Assembly (NCBI GenBank): GCA_021613535.1
Contig: CP075495.1
Location: 1,240,001 to 1,304,000 of the forward strand
Reading direction: 5' to 3'
DNA from: Adineta vaga
Taxonomy: Eukaryota > Rotifera
DNA length: 64,000 bases
Shown: positions 33,264 through 44,847 of the stretch, one piece after another
Layout: each line of letters starts with the position of its first letter
Position numbering within the stretch: the first letter of the stretch is position 1
Notes under the pieces: generated by a model
What the model was told of the DNA's origin: nothing
What the model saw: only the letters and a program-made list of their open reading frames with translations
The model's database searches: none
Position numbers and translations under genes: made by a program

Positions 33264-34706
33264 ATGGTCGTATCATTGAAAGATTTAGTAGGAGAAAAAC
33301 TTCTTCAACATGATCAATCAAGTGAAATTTCAACAAATGAACTTAATGGCAAATCAATTGCGTTTTATTTCTCGTTAGTTTATTTGTAAAGAACGAAAAA
33401 AAGTTTATTCAATCCATTTGTTTTTGTTATTCTAGTGCATATTGGTGTCCACCATGTCTTGAATTTACACCGAAATTAGTTGAAGCTTATAAACAGATTG
33501 ATGATGAAATAAAAACTAAATTAGAAATTATTTTCCTTTCTTTTGATAAAGATCAAGAAGATTTTAATGAATATTTTAACAAAATGCCATGGAAAGCATT
33601 GCCTTTTGTTGGTACGAAAAAAAAACTAGTTTGTTTTACGCGAAATGATTCATTTGAATTTTAGATCGTGATCATCCAAAACTTCTTGGAGATCGATTTA
33701 ATCTCGACGATTTACCATCTTTAATTGTGCTTTCATCTTCTCTTGAATTAATCACAAAATTTGGTATACCAGAAGTATTAATTGCTCCTAAACAAGCTTT
33801 ACAAAAATGGTCCGAAGGAAAATCATTATTTTGGACTCGTGAACCACTTGAAAATGAATATGTTTGGATGGGTGTCACATGTACAAGTTGTTTTATGAAT
33901 CCATTAGTTGGATCTCGACATGGATCTCAAAATAAAAACTATCCAATGACTCTATGTAAAGAATGTTTAGCAAAGACGAAATATGAATATCCATTAATTG
34001 AATATTTTATTCCAACAGAACAATATTCATTAGAACAATTATTATCAACAATTCCATATTTACTTGAACCAAAGACTAATAAAGAAATTCCAACAAAAAT
34101 AATTGAAAAAACTGATTTAAAAAGTGTTGCATTTTATTTTTCAGCTCAATGGTGTCCATCATCTGAATTTTTTACACCTCTACTAGCAGAATTTTATAAA
34201 GAAATTCAAGAAAAATCTCATCATTTTGAGATTTTATTCTTTTCTTGTGATAAAGATGAAGAATCATTCAATACATATCGATCTAAAATGCCATGGTTTG
34301 CAGTACCATTCAATTGCAATAATATTCTAACAGAATATTTCAGAGTTTTCAGTAAGAAAATTGATTGAATTGTTAAAATTATTTTTTCTTTTATTTTACA
34401 GATATTCCATCAATGATTGTTGTATCATCAGATGGACAAATCTTATCTCGTCGAGGTTTCGAAGGTGTTCAACAACATGGTAGAAAAGCATTAGAAATAT
34501 GGTCACAAGGTAAAAAATTAACGCGTCCTTCACCAGAACAATATAAATGGTTACATGTTGCTTGTGATGTATGTGGTGTGAATCCAGTTGTTGGTGAACG
34601 TTATTCATGTTTAACTTGTGGAAATTATGATCTTTGTTCAACATGTCAAAATAAAGGACATGAACATGAACTTCAACTTCAACCGTTACCAAATGAAGAT
34701 GATTGA
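33264..34706 (+). CDS. Nucleoredoxin-like protein: two thioredoxin-like domains and ZZ-type zinc finger
   Basis: Four exons with introns 33374-33435, 33612-33664 and 34352-34401. About 425 residues. The first TryX/thioredoxin domain has an intact redox site (AYWCPPCLEFTPKLVEAY). The second has WCPSS (SAQWCPSSEFFTPLLAEFY), so its resolving cysteine is lost. Each is followed by a nucleoredoxin-style tail (KALPFV; DLPSLIVLSS; IPSMIVVSSDGQI). A degenerate ZZ-like segment lies in the middle (VTCTSCFMNPLVGSRHGS). A complete ZZ finger closes the protein (HVACDVCGVNPVVGERYSC, CGNYDLCSTC, HEHELQLQ). Cytosolic or nuclear thiol redox role by family. The asymmetry of the two sites suggests only domain 1 is a dithiol reductase. 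Confidence 0.82.
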
Positions 34707-34917
34707 TACGAACGAATTTTAGGAATATTTAAACATGTTGTTATGCCAAGGAAAAATGCTTCTATGTTTTTTACGCATTTCTGAGTTCAATAAGAAAAAA
34801 TGTGATTTTAGACATAGGAAAAATAAATTTTATTCTATTAATAAACGAAAAATTCTTGTATTGTATAACTAATATCATGCACAATTCGTAGGTATAGGAA
34901 AACAAAATAGAATAGAG

Positions 34918-35543
34918 TCAACGTTGATCTTTGAGTACATAATTTTGTGATGATATTGCTTCAGTAATAATCATTCGTAGAAATGGACGAATTGTTGTTT
35001 CTAAAAGAAAGATAAATCTTGTATGAAATTATTTCATAACGAAAAACTGAGTATTTACCTAATTCGACTTCGAATATAAATGATGATTTTCAAAAAGTGC
35101 TCCTATAGTCATTATTTTTCATGGATAAAGATTTAAACTTTGTTACTCATATATGTGAAGGATTTTGAATTATAATCAAAGGTAAACAGAAGAAAACTAT
35201 TCGTATTCTATGGGAAAAGTCTAGCTCAAGTTTCGTGATTTATTTTCGAAATGATATCAAATAGATGAATGTGCATTTATATTCGAATTCGAAAGCTCAT
35301 CTAACTTATATTCATACTTTGTGATTCTTTGATTTCTTCATCTCTAATAAAAATAAGAATTGTTGGAAATAGAATTGCAATAATAACCAAAGTAATTGTA
35401 ATACAAAAAATTGTCCACATACATTTTTTTCTTCTACTTATCACTGGTCTATAAAATATCCGTTGAAATATTAGACAATAATAACATTCAAAATCAACTT
35501 ACCGTTCTTCTACTATAGAGTCTATGGAATCAAGCCGAGCCAT
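34918..35543 (-). CDS. Small single-pass membrane protein
   Basis: Three exons: 35503-35543 (MARLDSIDSIVEE), 35318-35448 and 34918-35000. Introns are 54 bp and 317 bp. The 84-residue product has basic RPVISRRKKCM, a transmembrane helix (WTIFCITITLVIIAILFPTI) and the tail TTIRPFLRMIITEAISSQNY. No family recognised. The unusually long second intron contains dispersed repeat A, so the exon structure was inferred from splice phases. A shorter protein ending in the second exon's read-through is an alternative. Confidence 0.45.
35058..35290 (-). mobile_element. Dispersed repeat family A, fullest copy (MITE-like), inside an intron
   Basis: Read on the minus strand, it joins the segment seen at 20457-20507 (copy 35225-35275) with the segment seen at 44634-44722 (copy 35060-35150). 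Ends resemble each other in inverted form (…GAATTAG… / CTAATTC…). Three copies in 64 kb, one with an internal deletion, fit a short non-autonomous element. Confidence 0.6.
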
Positions 35544-37113
35544 AAACAATACTTTCACGTATACATTGAACAGTGAATGCTTTATATATATATATATATA
35601 TATCGTTAATAATTCCTAGGCATATCTATTTACCTTTATTAGAAATTTTCTTTTCTTTTTCTAATTTTTATCTAGCGTCTTGAACGAGCATATGTTAGTA
35701 ATTAAACATCTTATTGAAAATATTTGATTCATGACTTTACGAGAAAAGTCTGAATAAAGCTATTTACTTAGTAATAGTTAATAGAAAAAAGTCATGTCTG
35801 TACTTCTAATGGTGTTATTCTTAATCTAATTATGTTTCATTATTATAAATTAAATATTAACTTAATCTGTACCGATGTTACATTCAACATACTTTCTAAT
35901 AAAATTCTGTTTTCTGCTATGACCTGATCTTAATGAATTAGACAGATTTAAAAACAAAATATATTGCCTAGAAATTCTAGTGAACGACAATTATTCAATG
36001 TGCATATCATATACTATTCACTTGTTGTATGACGATGAATTACAATAAGATTGGTATTATGTATTTCTTGTATATTCAAAACGAATGATTTTTAGAACAA
36101 ATTCCAGATAAACTACTTCATGACAGAAAGACGCAGAAGTTCTCAATAAGATTTCATTATTTTATTCAGAAGATAATTTTATCGAACAACTAAGTTGATT
36201 AAAATTTTCCATTATAAAACGATGATTTAATTATAAGGCATAAGATAGGATTTTTCTGACAGCAAATTTCGTAAATTATCGCACTATGACCGTACTTGTT
36301 TTGAAAAATAAATTGCTTTTTTCTTTTCCTGAACACGTAATTAAAATTAATCTGGCTGTGAGGCATTATATACTGTCTTTTATAAGTATATATTTTTACT
36401 TCTTCTTGAGAATATCTCAGTCTATATCATCAATACTCATCGGTATGTAAAGTATCTCGTTCGTTGGTACAGAAAATTTCTTCATAGTTTATCTTTTATG
36501 TTCTTGAAAATGCATGAATTTTAGGCAAAATTGAATCATCTTTTCTTCTGTAAATAAATATCGCTCTATCCTATAATTTAAAACGATGTTTTATTCAAAA
36601 TCAAAACAGACACTAGAAGTATTCTAGCAGTATACTAAACTTTAAGATAGTGATGAAAGTCATTTGAACATAATTATTACTACATGAGATAAACCTAAAG
36701 AAAACATTCTAATTAGTTACAACTTTTGTGAAAATAACTTCTAACAATCGTTTTATAAATAAATCATCTCTTCCTTCCCAGTTGGGATAGTAACATCATG
36801 TTCATAACAAATATTGTTAACTTCTAAGACTATTATGAAATATTCCTAAACCATAGTACGATTTCCACTTTTCAAAAATCTCTCACATCTCTAACATAAA
36901 ACTCCGACATTAGACTCATGCTTTGACTAGAATCGTATAACAAGTTCTTTCATGATGCTATGAAGTGATAAAAAGAATCATTATTCAATTGACATCATTT
37001 AAGAGAACAGTCATTAAAAATGAACTTTTAGATCATCATTAATATTATTTACAGACTAAGTTGAGTCTAATCAAATTGTTATTCAGAATTTATCAACTTA
37101 TTTTCTTTAGATT
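35544..37113. other. 1.6-kb intergenic stretch
   Basis: Starts with a (TA)n tract at about 35583-35603. The rest is AT-rich, with stops in all frames and no recognised gene or RNA. Confidence 0.45.
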
Positions 37114-38094
37114 ATGAATCTTAGTGACGAAAATCTAACTGAATTAATCAATGACATTGATAGTGAATTTTCACGTTTATTAAAATTATGCATTTTGGTT
37201 CCAATAAATCTTCTATCAATTCCATTAACTTTCTATACTACTATTTATCTATATAAACGAAGAGTTGAACAACGAACTTTATCAGATATAATATTAATTA
37301 TTTTATTATTAGTTAGTTTTATTGATATTCTAATTAATCAATCAGGAGTAATGATTTATTTTCGTTTATCATTTATTTGGCCACAAAATTCTATGTATTG
37401 TATTGTTTGGAATTATTTTAATTATTTAGATTATTATTTAAATTTATATTTAACAGTTTGGGCATCAATTGAAAGACATATTCTTATATTTCATCACACA
37501 TTCTTCGATCGAAATATAAAAAAATTCTATTTTCATAAACTTCCATTGATAATTATTATTTGTTATGGAATATTGATTTATTTAGTTTTAATTATTTTCA
37601 ATCCTTGTATAAATCATTTTCAAATGAATCAACCATGGTGTGGAAGTATATGTTTTACACAAAAAACCATTACATATCTTTATGATTGGTTTATTAATTC
37701 AGTTTTTCCAATTTGTTTAATTATAATATTAAATATAACATTAATTATTCGTGTTATTAAAAGAAAAAATCATATTCAAACAAATCAATTAATATGGAAA
37801 CGATGTCGAAAATTAACAATTCAAATGATAACTATTTCAAGTATTTATTTAATCTGTTTTTTACCATCGGGAATTATTACAATATTACGAAGTCTATTAG
37901 CAGATAGCAAATTTGGAGAACAAGCAATGCAAACATGTTTTAGATATACTTTTCTATTGGCTAATGCACTTTTACCATATGTAACTCTTAGTTCATTACC
38001 AGAACTTAGAAAAAAAATCAAACTATTTATACGACAATCGAAACAATTTAGAGTATTCAAAATTAGACCGATAGTCACGAATATTTGTGATTAA
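37114..38094 (+). CDS. Seven-transmembrane receptor, rotifer-type GPCR, single exon
   Basis: 326 residues, one exon. N-terminus with a possible N-glycosylation site (MNLSDENLTELINDI) and seven hydrophobic segments. TM3 ends VWASIERHILIFHH, an ERH variant of DRY. Cysteines suitable for the TM3-ECL2 bridge are present (NSMYCIVW; PWCGSICF). TM6/TM7 are IYLICFLPSGIITIL and FLLANALLPYVTLSSLPEL. It is the same receptor class as the 20812 gene (shared IERxxxIxH step and GS/GP-rich ECL2) but distant and intronless. Ligand unknown. Very AT-rich codon use. Confidence 0.78.
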   Translation: MNLSDENLTELINDIDSEFSRLLKLCILVPINLLSIPLTFYTTIYLYKRRVEQRTLSDIILIILLLVSFIDILINQSGVMIYFRLSFIWPQNSMYCIVWNYFNYLDYYLNLYLTVWASIERHILIFHHTFFDRNIKKFYFHKLPLIIIICYGILIYLVLIIFNPCINHFQMNQPWCGSICFTQKTITYLYDWFINSVFPICLIIILNITLIIRVIKRKNHIQTNQLIWKRCRKLTIQMITISSIYLICFLPSGIITILRSLLADSKFGEQAMQTCFRYTFLLANALLPYVTLSSLPELRKKIKLFIRQSKQFRVFKIRPIVTNICD

Positions 38095-38441
38095 TAGAAG
38101 TGTGTATTTCAAATAAAAATACTAGAAAAGAGAAAAATAATAAGATATTGGGCTAGGAAGTAATCTGCATTTTATTAGGCTTCAATTAACATCAAATATT
38201 TAGTTTGAATGAAAGTAAACTGGTAGAACAATGATAATTGATCAAAGTTTTATTTATTATTCTTTTAAAATCTTCATTTTAGTTGTTAATTTTTATATCT
38301 TTTCTTTCTCTTAACAAACAAAAATCATTACCGCTAATTTACATCAATAAAAGCTCTGTTAAATATCATTTTAATTTCTAATTTAAAGACAAAATAATAA
38401 ACAAAATAATAAATAATTGAATACAATAAAACTCGTATCTA
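38095..38441. other. Intergenic between convergent genes
   Basis: 3' flanks of the GPCR (+) and Spartan-like gene (-). Nothing else seen. Confidence 0.35.
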
Positions 38442-39588
38442 TTAAACATGCATTGAACATTTGATGTCAATATGAACTTGTAAATTTTGTCGATGAACAC
38501 TTTGATGACAAAACTTACATTCAACATAAGGTGTTGGTTTGATCAATTCAACATTTGAAATTCCCTTCCATTTTTTCGTAAATGGTTCATTTATTGAAGG
38601 ATTGATTGTTTTTAATATCTTTTCATTCGAAGGTTCTTTAACTTTAAGAAATTGTCCATTACAACAACGTTGATGTTCAACTAAATTTATAAATAAAAAT
38701 GTAGAAATAAGGAAAAAGAAAAAGAGATACGAACTAACCAAACCAATAATCTTTCTTTGATGGTATTCGATTCAAAGAACGTTTAACATAACCAAAGAAA
38801 GGTTTCCAATTTTGACAAATACCTGTACATCGCCACCAATGTTGTCGAATTGAATCAATTTTATCTAAAAATTGATGATAAATCTAAAGATAAGAAATAG
38901 ATCACTATTTAAAACTTAAACAATTGAAATTACTGTAATATTCATTCCACTGCTTTGATTAATTCGTATCATATGTGTTAGAAATTCTTCATCGTGAGCA
39001 TACCGATCCTAAAAACTGAAAATTGTTTCGATTTCTAATGATAATATAACCTATACAACTTTTCGTTGGTTTGTAATGAATAAATAAGCATGAATCATTT
39101 CATGCTAAAAGAATCAAATCAAAAAATGAAATGAAATAAAAATTTTAAAAAAAACAAAATAACAAACAAGTAAAATTTCAATTAGATCATTTCGTGATCT
39201 TGATATTAATAAAGGTTCACTAAGAACAATTCGACACATAGGTTCACTTGTTGCATAAAGACAAATACTAGGAGAACTATAAAAGAAATGATGAATCAAT
39301 TTTGAATATTGATTTTGCTATTTACTTAATCATTTGTTTATCCCATTGAATAACAGCAGATGAAAGATTTCCATAAAAATATTCTGAATTAAATTTATTA
39401 AATAAATCTTGAATATTCAATGTCGAATCAATTTGATTTTCAATAATAGATGAATTTTTATTGAATTCTTCATGTAATTTCAATGCAAAGTAATAACTTT
39501 CACTTTCATAATCAATGAATTTCTTTTCACGACATTTTTCATTTTCAACAACAAGTTCTTTATCACCAGCAATTGTTTCGAAATACAT
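38442..39588 (-). CDS. SPRTN: Spartan-type SprT metalloprotease (DNA-protein crosslink repair)
   Basis: Six short exons, about 290 residues. The SprT domain begins IQDLFNKFNSEYFYGNL, then SSPSICLYATSEPMCRIVLS. Across a GTTTGT-donor intron comes the zinc site HEMIHAYLFITNQRK (HExxH complete). It continues DRYAHDEEFLTHMIRIN, then DSIRQHWWRCTGICQNWKPF and RCCNGQFLKVKEP, which is the family zinc ribbon. The C-terminus holds a UBZ-like finger (VECKFCHQSVHRQNLQVHID, then C). Spartan degrades proteins crosslinked to DNA during replication, in the nucleus. The order of elements matches animal SPRTN, but the linker with PIP/SHP motifs is much shorter. Interesting in an animal group noted for surviving DNA breakage. 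Confidence 0.88.
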
Positions 39589-39678
39589 CTAAAACCAAAT
39601 GATGTTGTTTTTCTTTCTCGTTTAGATAATCATTATTCTATTTTATGATTTGTTTTTATTGTACTAGATGAAATTCTT

Positions 39679-40344
39679 TTACTGATGATAAAATTGTTCA
39701 CTGTATAAAACAAATGTTGATGCTCGATTATCTTCGGAATGAGATGTAATCGATGGAATATTAGATACGGAATTATCTTCAAGTAATTCATGTTTTACAT
39801 AACGATCAATATGAGAATTAATCAGTGTTAGAAGTTCTTCAAGACGAGATAATTCATCTGGATGAACATAATCACGATGTATATGTGGTGATGAAAGTAA
39901 CATATTGGATTTGAATTTCTCTAGAGTAGCTGTTTTAAAATGTTTCATTTCAGCAATTAATTCTACACAAGCACTATCAATTTCCATCATCTTATCCGAT
40001 GCTGCACGTTCAATTGATGCAATAGTTCGACCTAAAAAGATATTCTTTCAAAAGAAAAATTTCAATTTAAATAAATTAGATTTACGTTTCCATGCTTCGA
40101 CAAATTGTTGAGCACGTTGTTTTGTTCCTTCAGCAGACATCATTTCAAGTCGTGCACGAGTTTGATTAGCTCGATCAATAAGAATATCAAAATGTGGTTC
40201 AATTTCAATTCGATGGTGTTCACTTAAATGTTCTAAACAAACTTTCTGTTGACATGCTGGACATCGACCATAAGCAATACGATGACAATCTCTTAAATAT
40301 TCTTTCTCATCAACAACATGATGGTGACATCCATCTAAAGACAT
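39679..40344 (-). CDS. B-box zinc finger / coiled-coil protein (TRIM-like, no RING)
   Basis: Two exons joined over a short intron near 40033-40085 (…EAWKR | RTIASIERAASDK…), about 200 residues. The N-terminal zinc-binding stretch is MSLDGCHHHVV...YGRCPACQQKVCLEHLSEHH, like a B-box. It is followed by a long helical region (RANQTRARLEMMSAEGTKQR; MEIDSACVELIAEMKHFK) that suits a coiled coil. No RING or SPRY domain. Function unknown. B-box-only proteins often oligomerise with other TRIMs. Confidence 0.6.
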
Positions 40345-41299
40345 TAATCTAAAAATGAAATTTCTTTCTTACTGTGTACTCATAAGATTATACATAGATG
40401 TATCATTTATATTACAAACCATGATCATGAATGTCTTAATGGTACTAATTCTTTTCATTTCACAGAACGAATCAGGTATGCTCATTCCCAGGTCGACCAA
40501 TCCGACACTCGGATTCCTGGTGACGGAATCATTTCGGATTCTGTCGGTTGCGGATCCTATCGAATCTAACACAGAATCCTATAGTTTTCAAAAAACGGAT
40601 TTCGACGGATCCAACAGGTAGCCATAAGACCGTAATAAAATATAGCTAAAAAGAACGCTCATAAAATATGCGGCTTTCGATGGAAATTTGACTGATGGAA
40701 TCCGATAAGATTTTGTAGGAACGTTGGATCCAATATCGGATTCGTCGATCTGGGTTGCTCAAATGTAAATAAATTCTGTTCTTTTTTGTTTTCCGAATTA
40801 ATATATGTATATTATGCATTAGAAAAAGACTTTTTACAGACAAAACGTGACTGATATTAGGTTTTGATTAAACAACATGTAAAAGCAGGTAAATCGAATC
40901 TATAATTGACTAAAAAAAAGAAGCAATATGGCGCTTGTTTCTCGTGTAAACTACGAAAAATTTCTATCTCTGACTTTCTTAGGTCAATAAAATCCAATCA
41001 AAAAGAGAAGAAAAAAAACGAAAGAGAAAATTAACAGTAAAATTATATACAAATTCTATGTGCATTTTTAGTGAATAAAGCTTGAATTTATACATGAATG
41101 ACAAGAAAAAAGGTGTCACAGGGGAAAAATAACTACAAGATATTTTATCGCGACTAAATTAATACAAAAAAAAGAAGAACAAGAAGACGAAGAAGAAGTT
41201 GCATGTTACTGTTTGCAATTGCCGAAAAGTACTTGCTTTTATTGACTAACAACCTAAAGAAGAAAAAAAAATGTAGATATAAATATAAATAAATCAATT
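40345..41299. other. Intergenic with CGGATTC-rich block and dispersed repeat B
   Basis: From about 40470 to 40750 the sequence is dense in CGGATTC/GGATCC/GAATCC words, richer in GC than its flanks. Repeat B (40607-40700) is inside. The rest (40760-41299) is AT-rich. Confidence 0.5.
40607..40700 (+). repeat. Dispersed repeat family B, copy 1
   Basis: Aligns with the reverse complement of 50867-50959. Conserved blocks are GGATCCAAcAGGTaGCC, AAGACC, CTAAAAAGAACGCTC and GACtGAtGGAAT. Substitutions and small indels suggest an older duplication. Confidence 0.6.
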
Positions 41300-42192
41300 T
41301 TAACAAACCATATTTGATTGTTCATTGTATTCATGTAAATCTAATTGAACAAAATCATCCTGAAGAATATTACTCGGAATTATTTCAATATCATCATCAA
41401 TATCTTTATCTTCGATGGTTGTTGTTTGTGTAGCATTTGAATTATAATCTTTTTCTTTTGCAATATCTACTGGTATTGTTCGTTGTTTTGTATTTGTAGA
41501 AGGATTTGCTCGAGCTATCGAACAAAGTTTTTGAACAACATCAATCTAACAAAAGAAATCATAAAGGAAATTAGATGACGAGATAAAGAAACGAAATTAC
41601 TTGATGTGGAATTCGAATTTTTGCTAAAACATGATGAGAATGAATTAATTGTCGATCAGCACATGATTCACATAAATCATAGTCGAAACATTCAAGACAT
41701 TTATAACGAATACCAATAATTGGTGAACGATTACAACCTATGCATATTTTAAAATTTACAGAATCAAAAATAAACTGATCATCTACTCACCATCACAAAT
41801 AACACCAACATGTTTGGGTGGAAGATATTTTAATGGAGCACCACCTTCTTTTGTAAATTTAACAAAAACACGAAGAATTTGTTGACGTGATGCTTGATCA
41901 CGTGCAGCTTCATTTATACCACCAGATGTCGTAACTACTACAAGACCATGAACATCATCTAAATCGAAAATGTTTTATAATTGATTCAATTGATTATGAA
42001 CATTATCTTACCTTCATATTGAAATTCCACATCAGTACCATTGGAATCAGATGTTAATTCCGGAAATAATTGAGAAAGTTTAGCACGTAAAATAGATAAA
42101 ACATCGGTTGAACGTGTTAGAACAGGTATTGCTATTCGACGATATTCAGTTGTTCCATCTAATTTTCCGACACATAATTTAACTTCAACCAT
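41300..42192 (-). CDS. p62/sequestosome-like protein: PB1 + ZZ finger, no UBA
   Basis: Four exons, about 260 residues. PB1 domain: VKLCVGKLDGTTEYRRIAIP, then LRAKLSQLFPELTSDSNGTD and VEFQYED. Linker: RVFVKFTKEGGAPLKYLPPK. ZZ finger: VICDGCNRSPIIGIRYKCLE, CFDYDLCESC, then HSHHVLAKI. The acidic tail (DKDIDDDIEIIPS) leads to DDFVQLDLHEY, whose FVQL core after two Asp looks like an LC3-interacting motif. The p62 layout is clear, but the ubiquitin-binding UBA domain of animal SQSTM1 is absent. The end is uncertain: the frame stops after SNMVC, but GTTTGT there could be a donor leading to a further 4-residue exon near 41235. Role in selective autophagy is by homology. Confidence 0.75.
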
Positions 42193-42335
42193 TGTTTAGA
42201 TTTATTATCTAAAAAGAAAAAAAAATAAACACCGAGACTCAGACTCATTTTTTTCATTAATTAAAAAAAAAGAAAAGAAAAATGCTATTAGTTAATAACA
42301 AATAAATACAAGGAGGAGAGAAAAAAAAACGAATA

Positions 42336-44015
42336 TTAAGTAGATACAAAAAGAGACGATGGTGGTGATTGAAGAGACTGACAAGATGATGAGCCAACAC
42401 GTGCTGTACCATCTTCATCATACATTAAACATAAATAACCTAGAAGAGAAAAACAAAAAAGAATGAATACAAAAACAAATTATAAAAATCTTTTCGACAA
42501 ACAAACCATTTGAATTTGTCACTGTTTTAGCATTGCTTTCCATAACATTTTTGACAATTTCTGTTGCATCAATTCTTGTCGAATGTAATCGTCGTTGAAT
42601 ATCTCCAAATTGATCAATAAATGGAGTCTAAATAGAATGAATATTTTTATCTACAAAAAATTCATATTATCCATACTCGTCGTTTATGATTAACGCGCCG
42701 TTGTGATTGTTGACTACTCTCTTCATCACTACCTTGCCTAGAAAAGAACAAAGAATTTTATGATTCAATATAAAACGTTCTTCTTTTTTGAAATTCTTTT
42801 AGTAAAGCATTACGAAGACCAAGAAGAAAGCAAGGATTGAATTTGTTGTCTACCTGACTTTAGCAAACATATTCGGATCCGAATGGGAATTGTGGATAAG
42901 ATGCGACTTATACAAAGCAAGTCTAGTTAATATGATCGGTAAGTTTGTTTGTTCTTTTTTTTACTTTTTTTCCTTCAATAAAATACTTACTTCATATAAT
43001 TTTTATCTTGAGGAATTGAATTATTTGTACTATTGATACTATTGGTTGAATAATTGGAACACATACTACTTTTACTCGCTTGCCGAGAATGGCCACGAAT
43101 AGGATTTGCAATCATAGGAGGATAAAGTTCACCAACTGATGCACTAATAGTTGATGAACCATCATCTAAATAGAATTTTATTTCGATTGCAAAAGAAAAA
43201 ACAAATAAACACAATGAAAACAAACCGGAACACGGATCATAAATAATCTTTGTTGGTACAGCAGGTTCAACTTTAATATACGGATGATCATTATTTGGTC
43301 TAAAAATAAAGGATAATTATTTAATTTCGAATAAAATAACTAAATTAAATCAAACCTTCGAAAGATTTGATCTCCTTCGATAATTGTTAATTTCATCCGT
43401 ATTTGAAGATATGCATTAGCTGGACTACTATTCGTTTGTTGATAACCATTCAATAAACATGATTTTGATTCATCTCCGCTGCCAGCCACTGATGCTAAAT
43501 CTAGATCATAAAAGCCAATTTTTTCGTAGGCACGACCACCACGCCCTTCCTAAAGTAAAAATATGTAGAAATTTGTTTTTTATTTGTTTTTACATACTTT
43601 TCGAATAGAAATTCGACAGAGACAGTGATCCAAAGTAAAATTATCCACTCGAGATGTCATTTTAACGGAAAAACGATCACTTAAATTCATTTCCACTTTA
43701 TTTTCATGAACTTCGAAGCGTCTAGAGCAAGAAATTATTAATAAAAAAGTGAAAAAAAAAAGAATTTTCAAATGACGCTTACTCATGACATGTATAAACA
43801 TGATTTCCGCCATTGAGTAAACGAATTTTAAAGAAAAATTTTCCACATGCATACGGAAGTGAAAGAACACGTTCGACTTTTAAATCAACATCGAATGTAT
43901 GTCGACGTTTACGATTAAAAGTCGATAATATGCTACTCGTGCTTTTAGTAGTTACAGTTTCATGTGATTTGTTCATGTCAATCTGATCAATTTGATTTGT
44001 TTTTGGGCTCATCAT
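42336..44015 (-). CDS. EEIG1/FAM102-family protein (N-terminal C2-like domain)
   Basis: Eight or so exons with ~50-100 bp introns. The NT-C2 domain reads RKRRHTFDVDLKVERVLSLP, FFFKIRLLNGGNHVYTCHE, then RFEVHENKVEMN, DHCLCRISIRK, GRAYEKIGFYDLDLASVAGS and LLNGYQQTNSSPANAYLQIR. This is followed by a Ser/Asn-rich region with RGHSRQASKSSMCSNYSTNS, equivalent to the HSR...S repeats of FAM102. Next comes the conserved RRLHSTRIDATEIVKNVMES and a final LCLMYDEDGTARVGS. Family members work at membrane contacts and in receptor signalling (RANK in mammals). Domain order and the 3' motifs make the family assignment good. Confidence 0.8.
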
Positions 44016-44847
44016 TACAAAAGAATCTTAAGAAGCAGAGAAAAGGAAAAAAATTTAAAGTTGTTTTTCTTTTTTCTATATCAAAATTCTTTTCTACGTT
44101 ATTTTTATCAAACGAAACACTTACCCGATTTCTTCACCTTTTTTCTCTTTTTTTCATTCATCAAATAGACACATACACGACCAAAGTGTTAAGTAATATG
44201 ACATCATTGCTTAGAAGCATATCAACAATAAATAAACATGTTTTCGATTACTAAATCAAATAAGAATAGACGAAAAAAAATAGCTATTATTATTGGCAAA
44301 GAATTCTATCAAGTATAAAAGCATTACATTAACGGTTTTTTTTAGAAAACGAATAGAATTCGATATTATTTCTTAATTATTCATTAAATGTGACAATAAC
44401 AAAATAAACAAGGTTTTACTTTACTCATAGATTCAGAATGATTAATTACACTAAAAATGACCAATCAGATTTCATCAAAAATAATTTTCATAAATAAATA
44501 CAAAGAAAACTCTTTGTTTTTGAGTTATAAATAGAAATAATTTTTTCAGTACATATTTTTTATTTTATTAGAATATTTATTTCAGATCGGTTATTAACGA
44601 CATCTATCGACATGAGCTGCCTAATTCTTCACTTATGAGTAACAAAATCTAAATCTTTATCCATGAAAAATACTGACTAGAAGTACTTTTTGAAAATCAT
44701 CATTTATATTCGAAGGCGAATTAAACAGCTACACCCTTCATTGTATGAAAATTTATTTTTACTAGAAACAAAAAAAAACTGATCTAAGCAAAATCTTTTC
44801 TACTAATACACACACACACACACACACAAAAGAAGAAAAGAAAATTG
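44016..44847. other. Intergenic with repeat A copy and CA microsatellite
   Basis: Holds repeat A (44610-44735), the GACATCTATC variant (44595-44609) and an (AC)n tract at about 44808-44828. Confidence 0.5.
44610..44735 (+). mobile_element. Dispersed repeat family A, internally deleted copy with inverted ends
   Basis: Ends AGCTGCCTAATTC (left) and GAATTAAACAGCT (right) are imperfect inverted repeats. Between them, 44634-44722 matches the reverse complement of 35060-35150 closely (TTTATCCATGAAAAATA; TTTTTGAAAATCATCATTTA). Size ~125 bp. MITE-like. Confidence 0.55.

Noticed and set aside
34396-34692. 98-residue His-rich minus-strand ORF
   Set aside because: Antisense of the nucleoredoxin ZZ-finger exon; the plus-strand frame has clear domain motifs.
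43580-43870. Minus-strand ORF spanning the EEIG1/FAM102 intron
   Set aside because: Reads through an intron; the spliced frame (CHERFEVHENKVEMN) is the conserved one.
44808-44828. CA repeat as possible Z-DNA or regulatory element
   Set aside because: A simple microsatellite; nothing ties it to a gene function.
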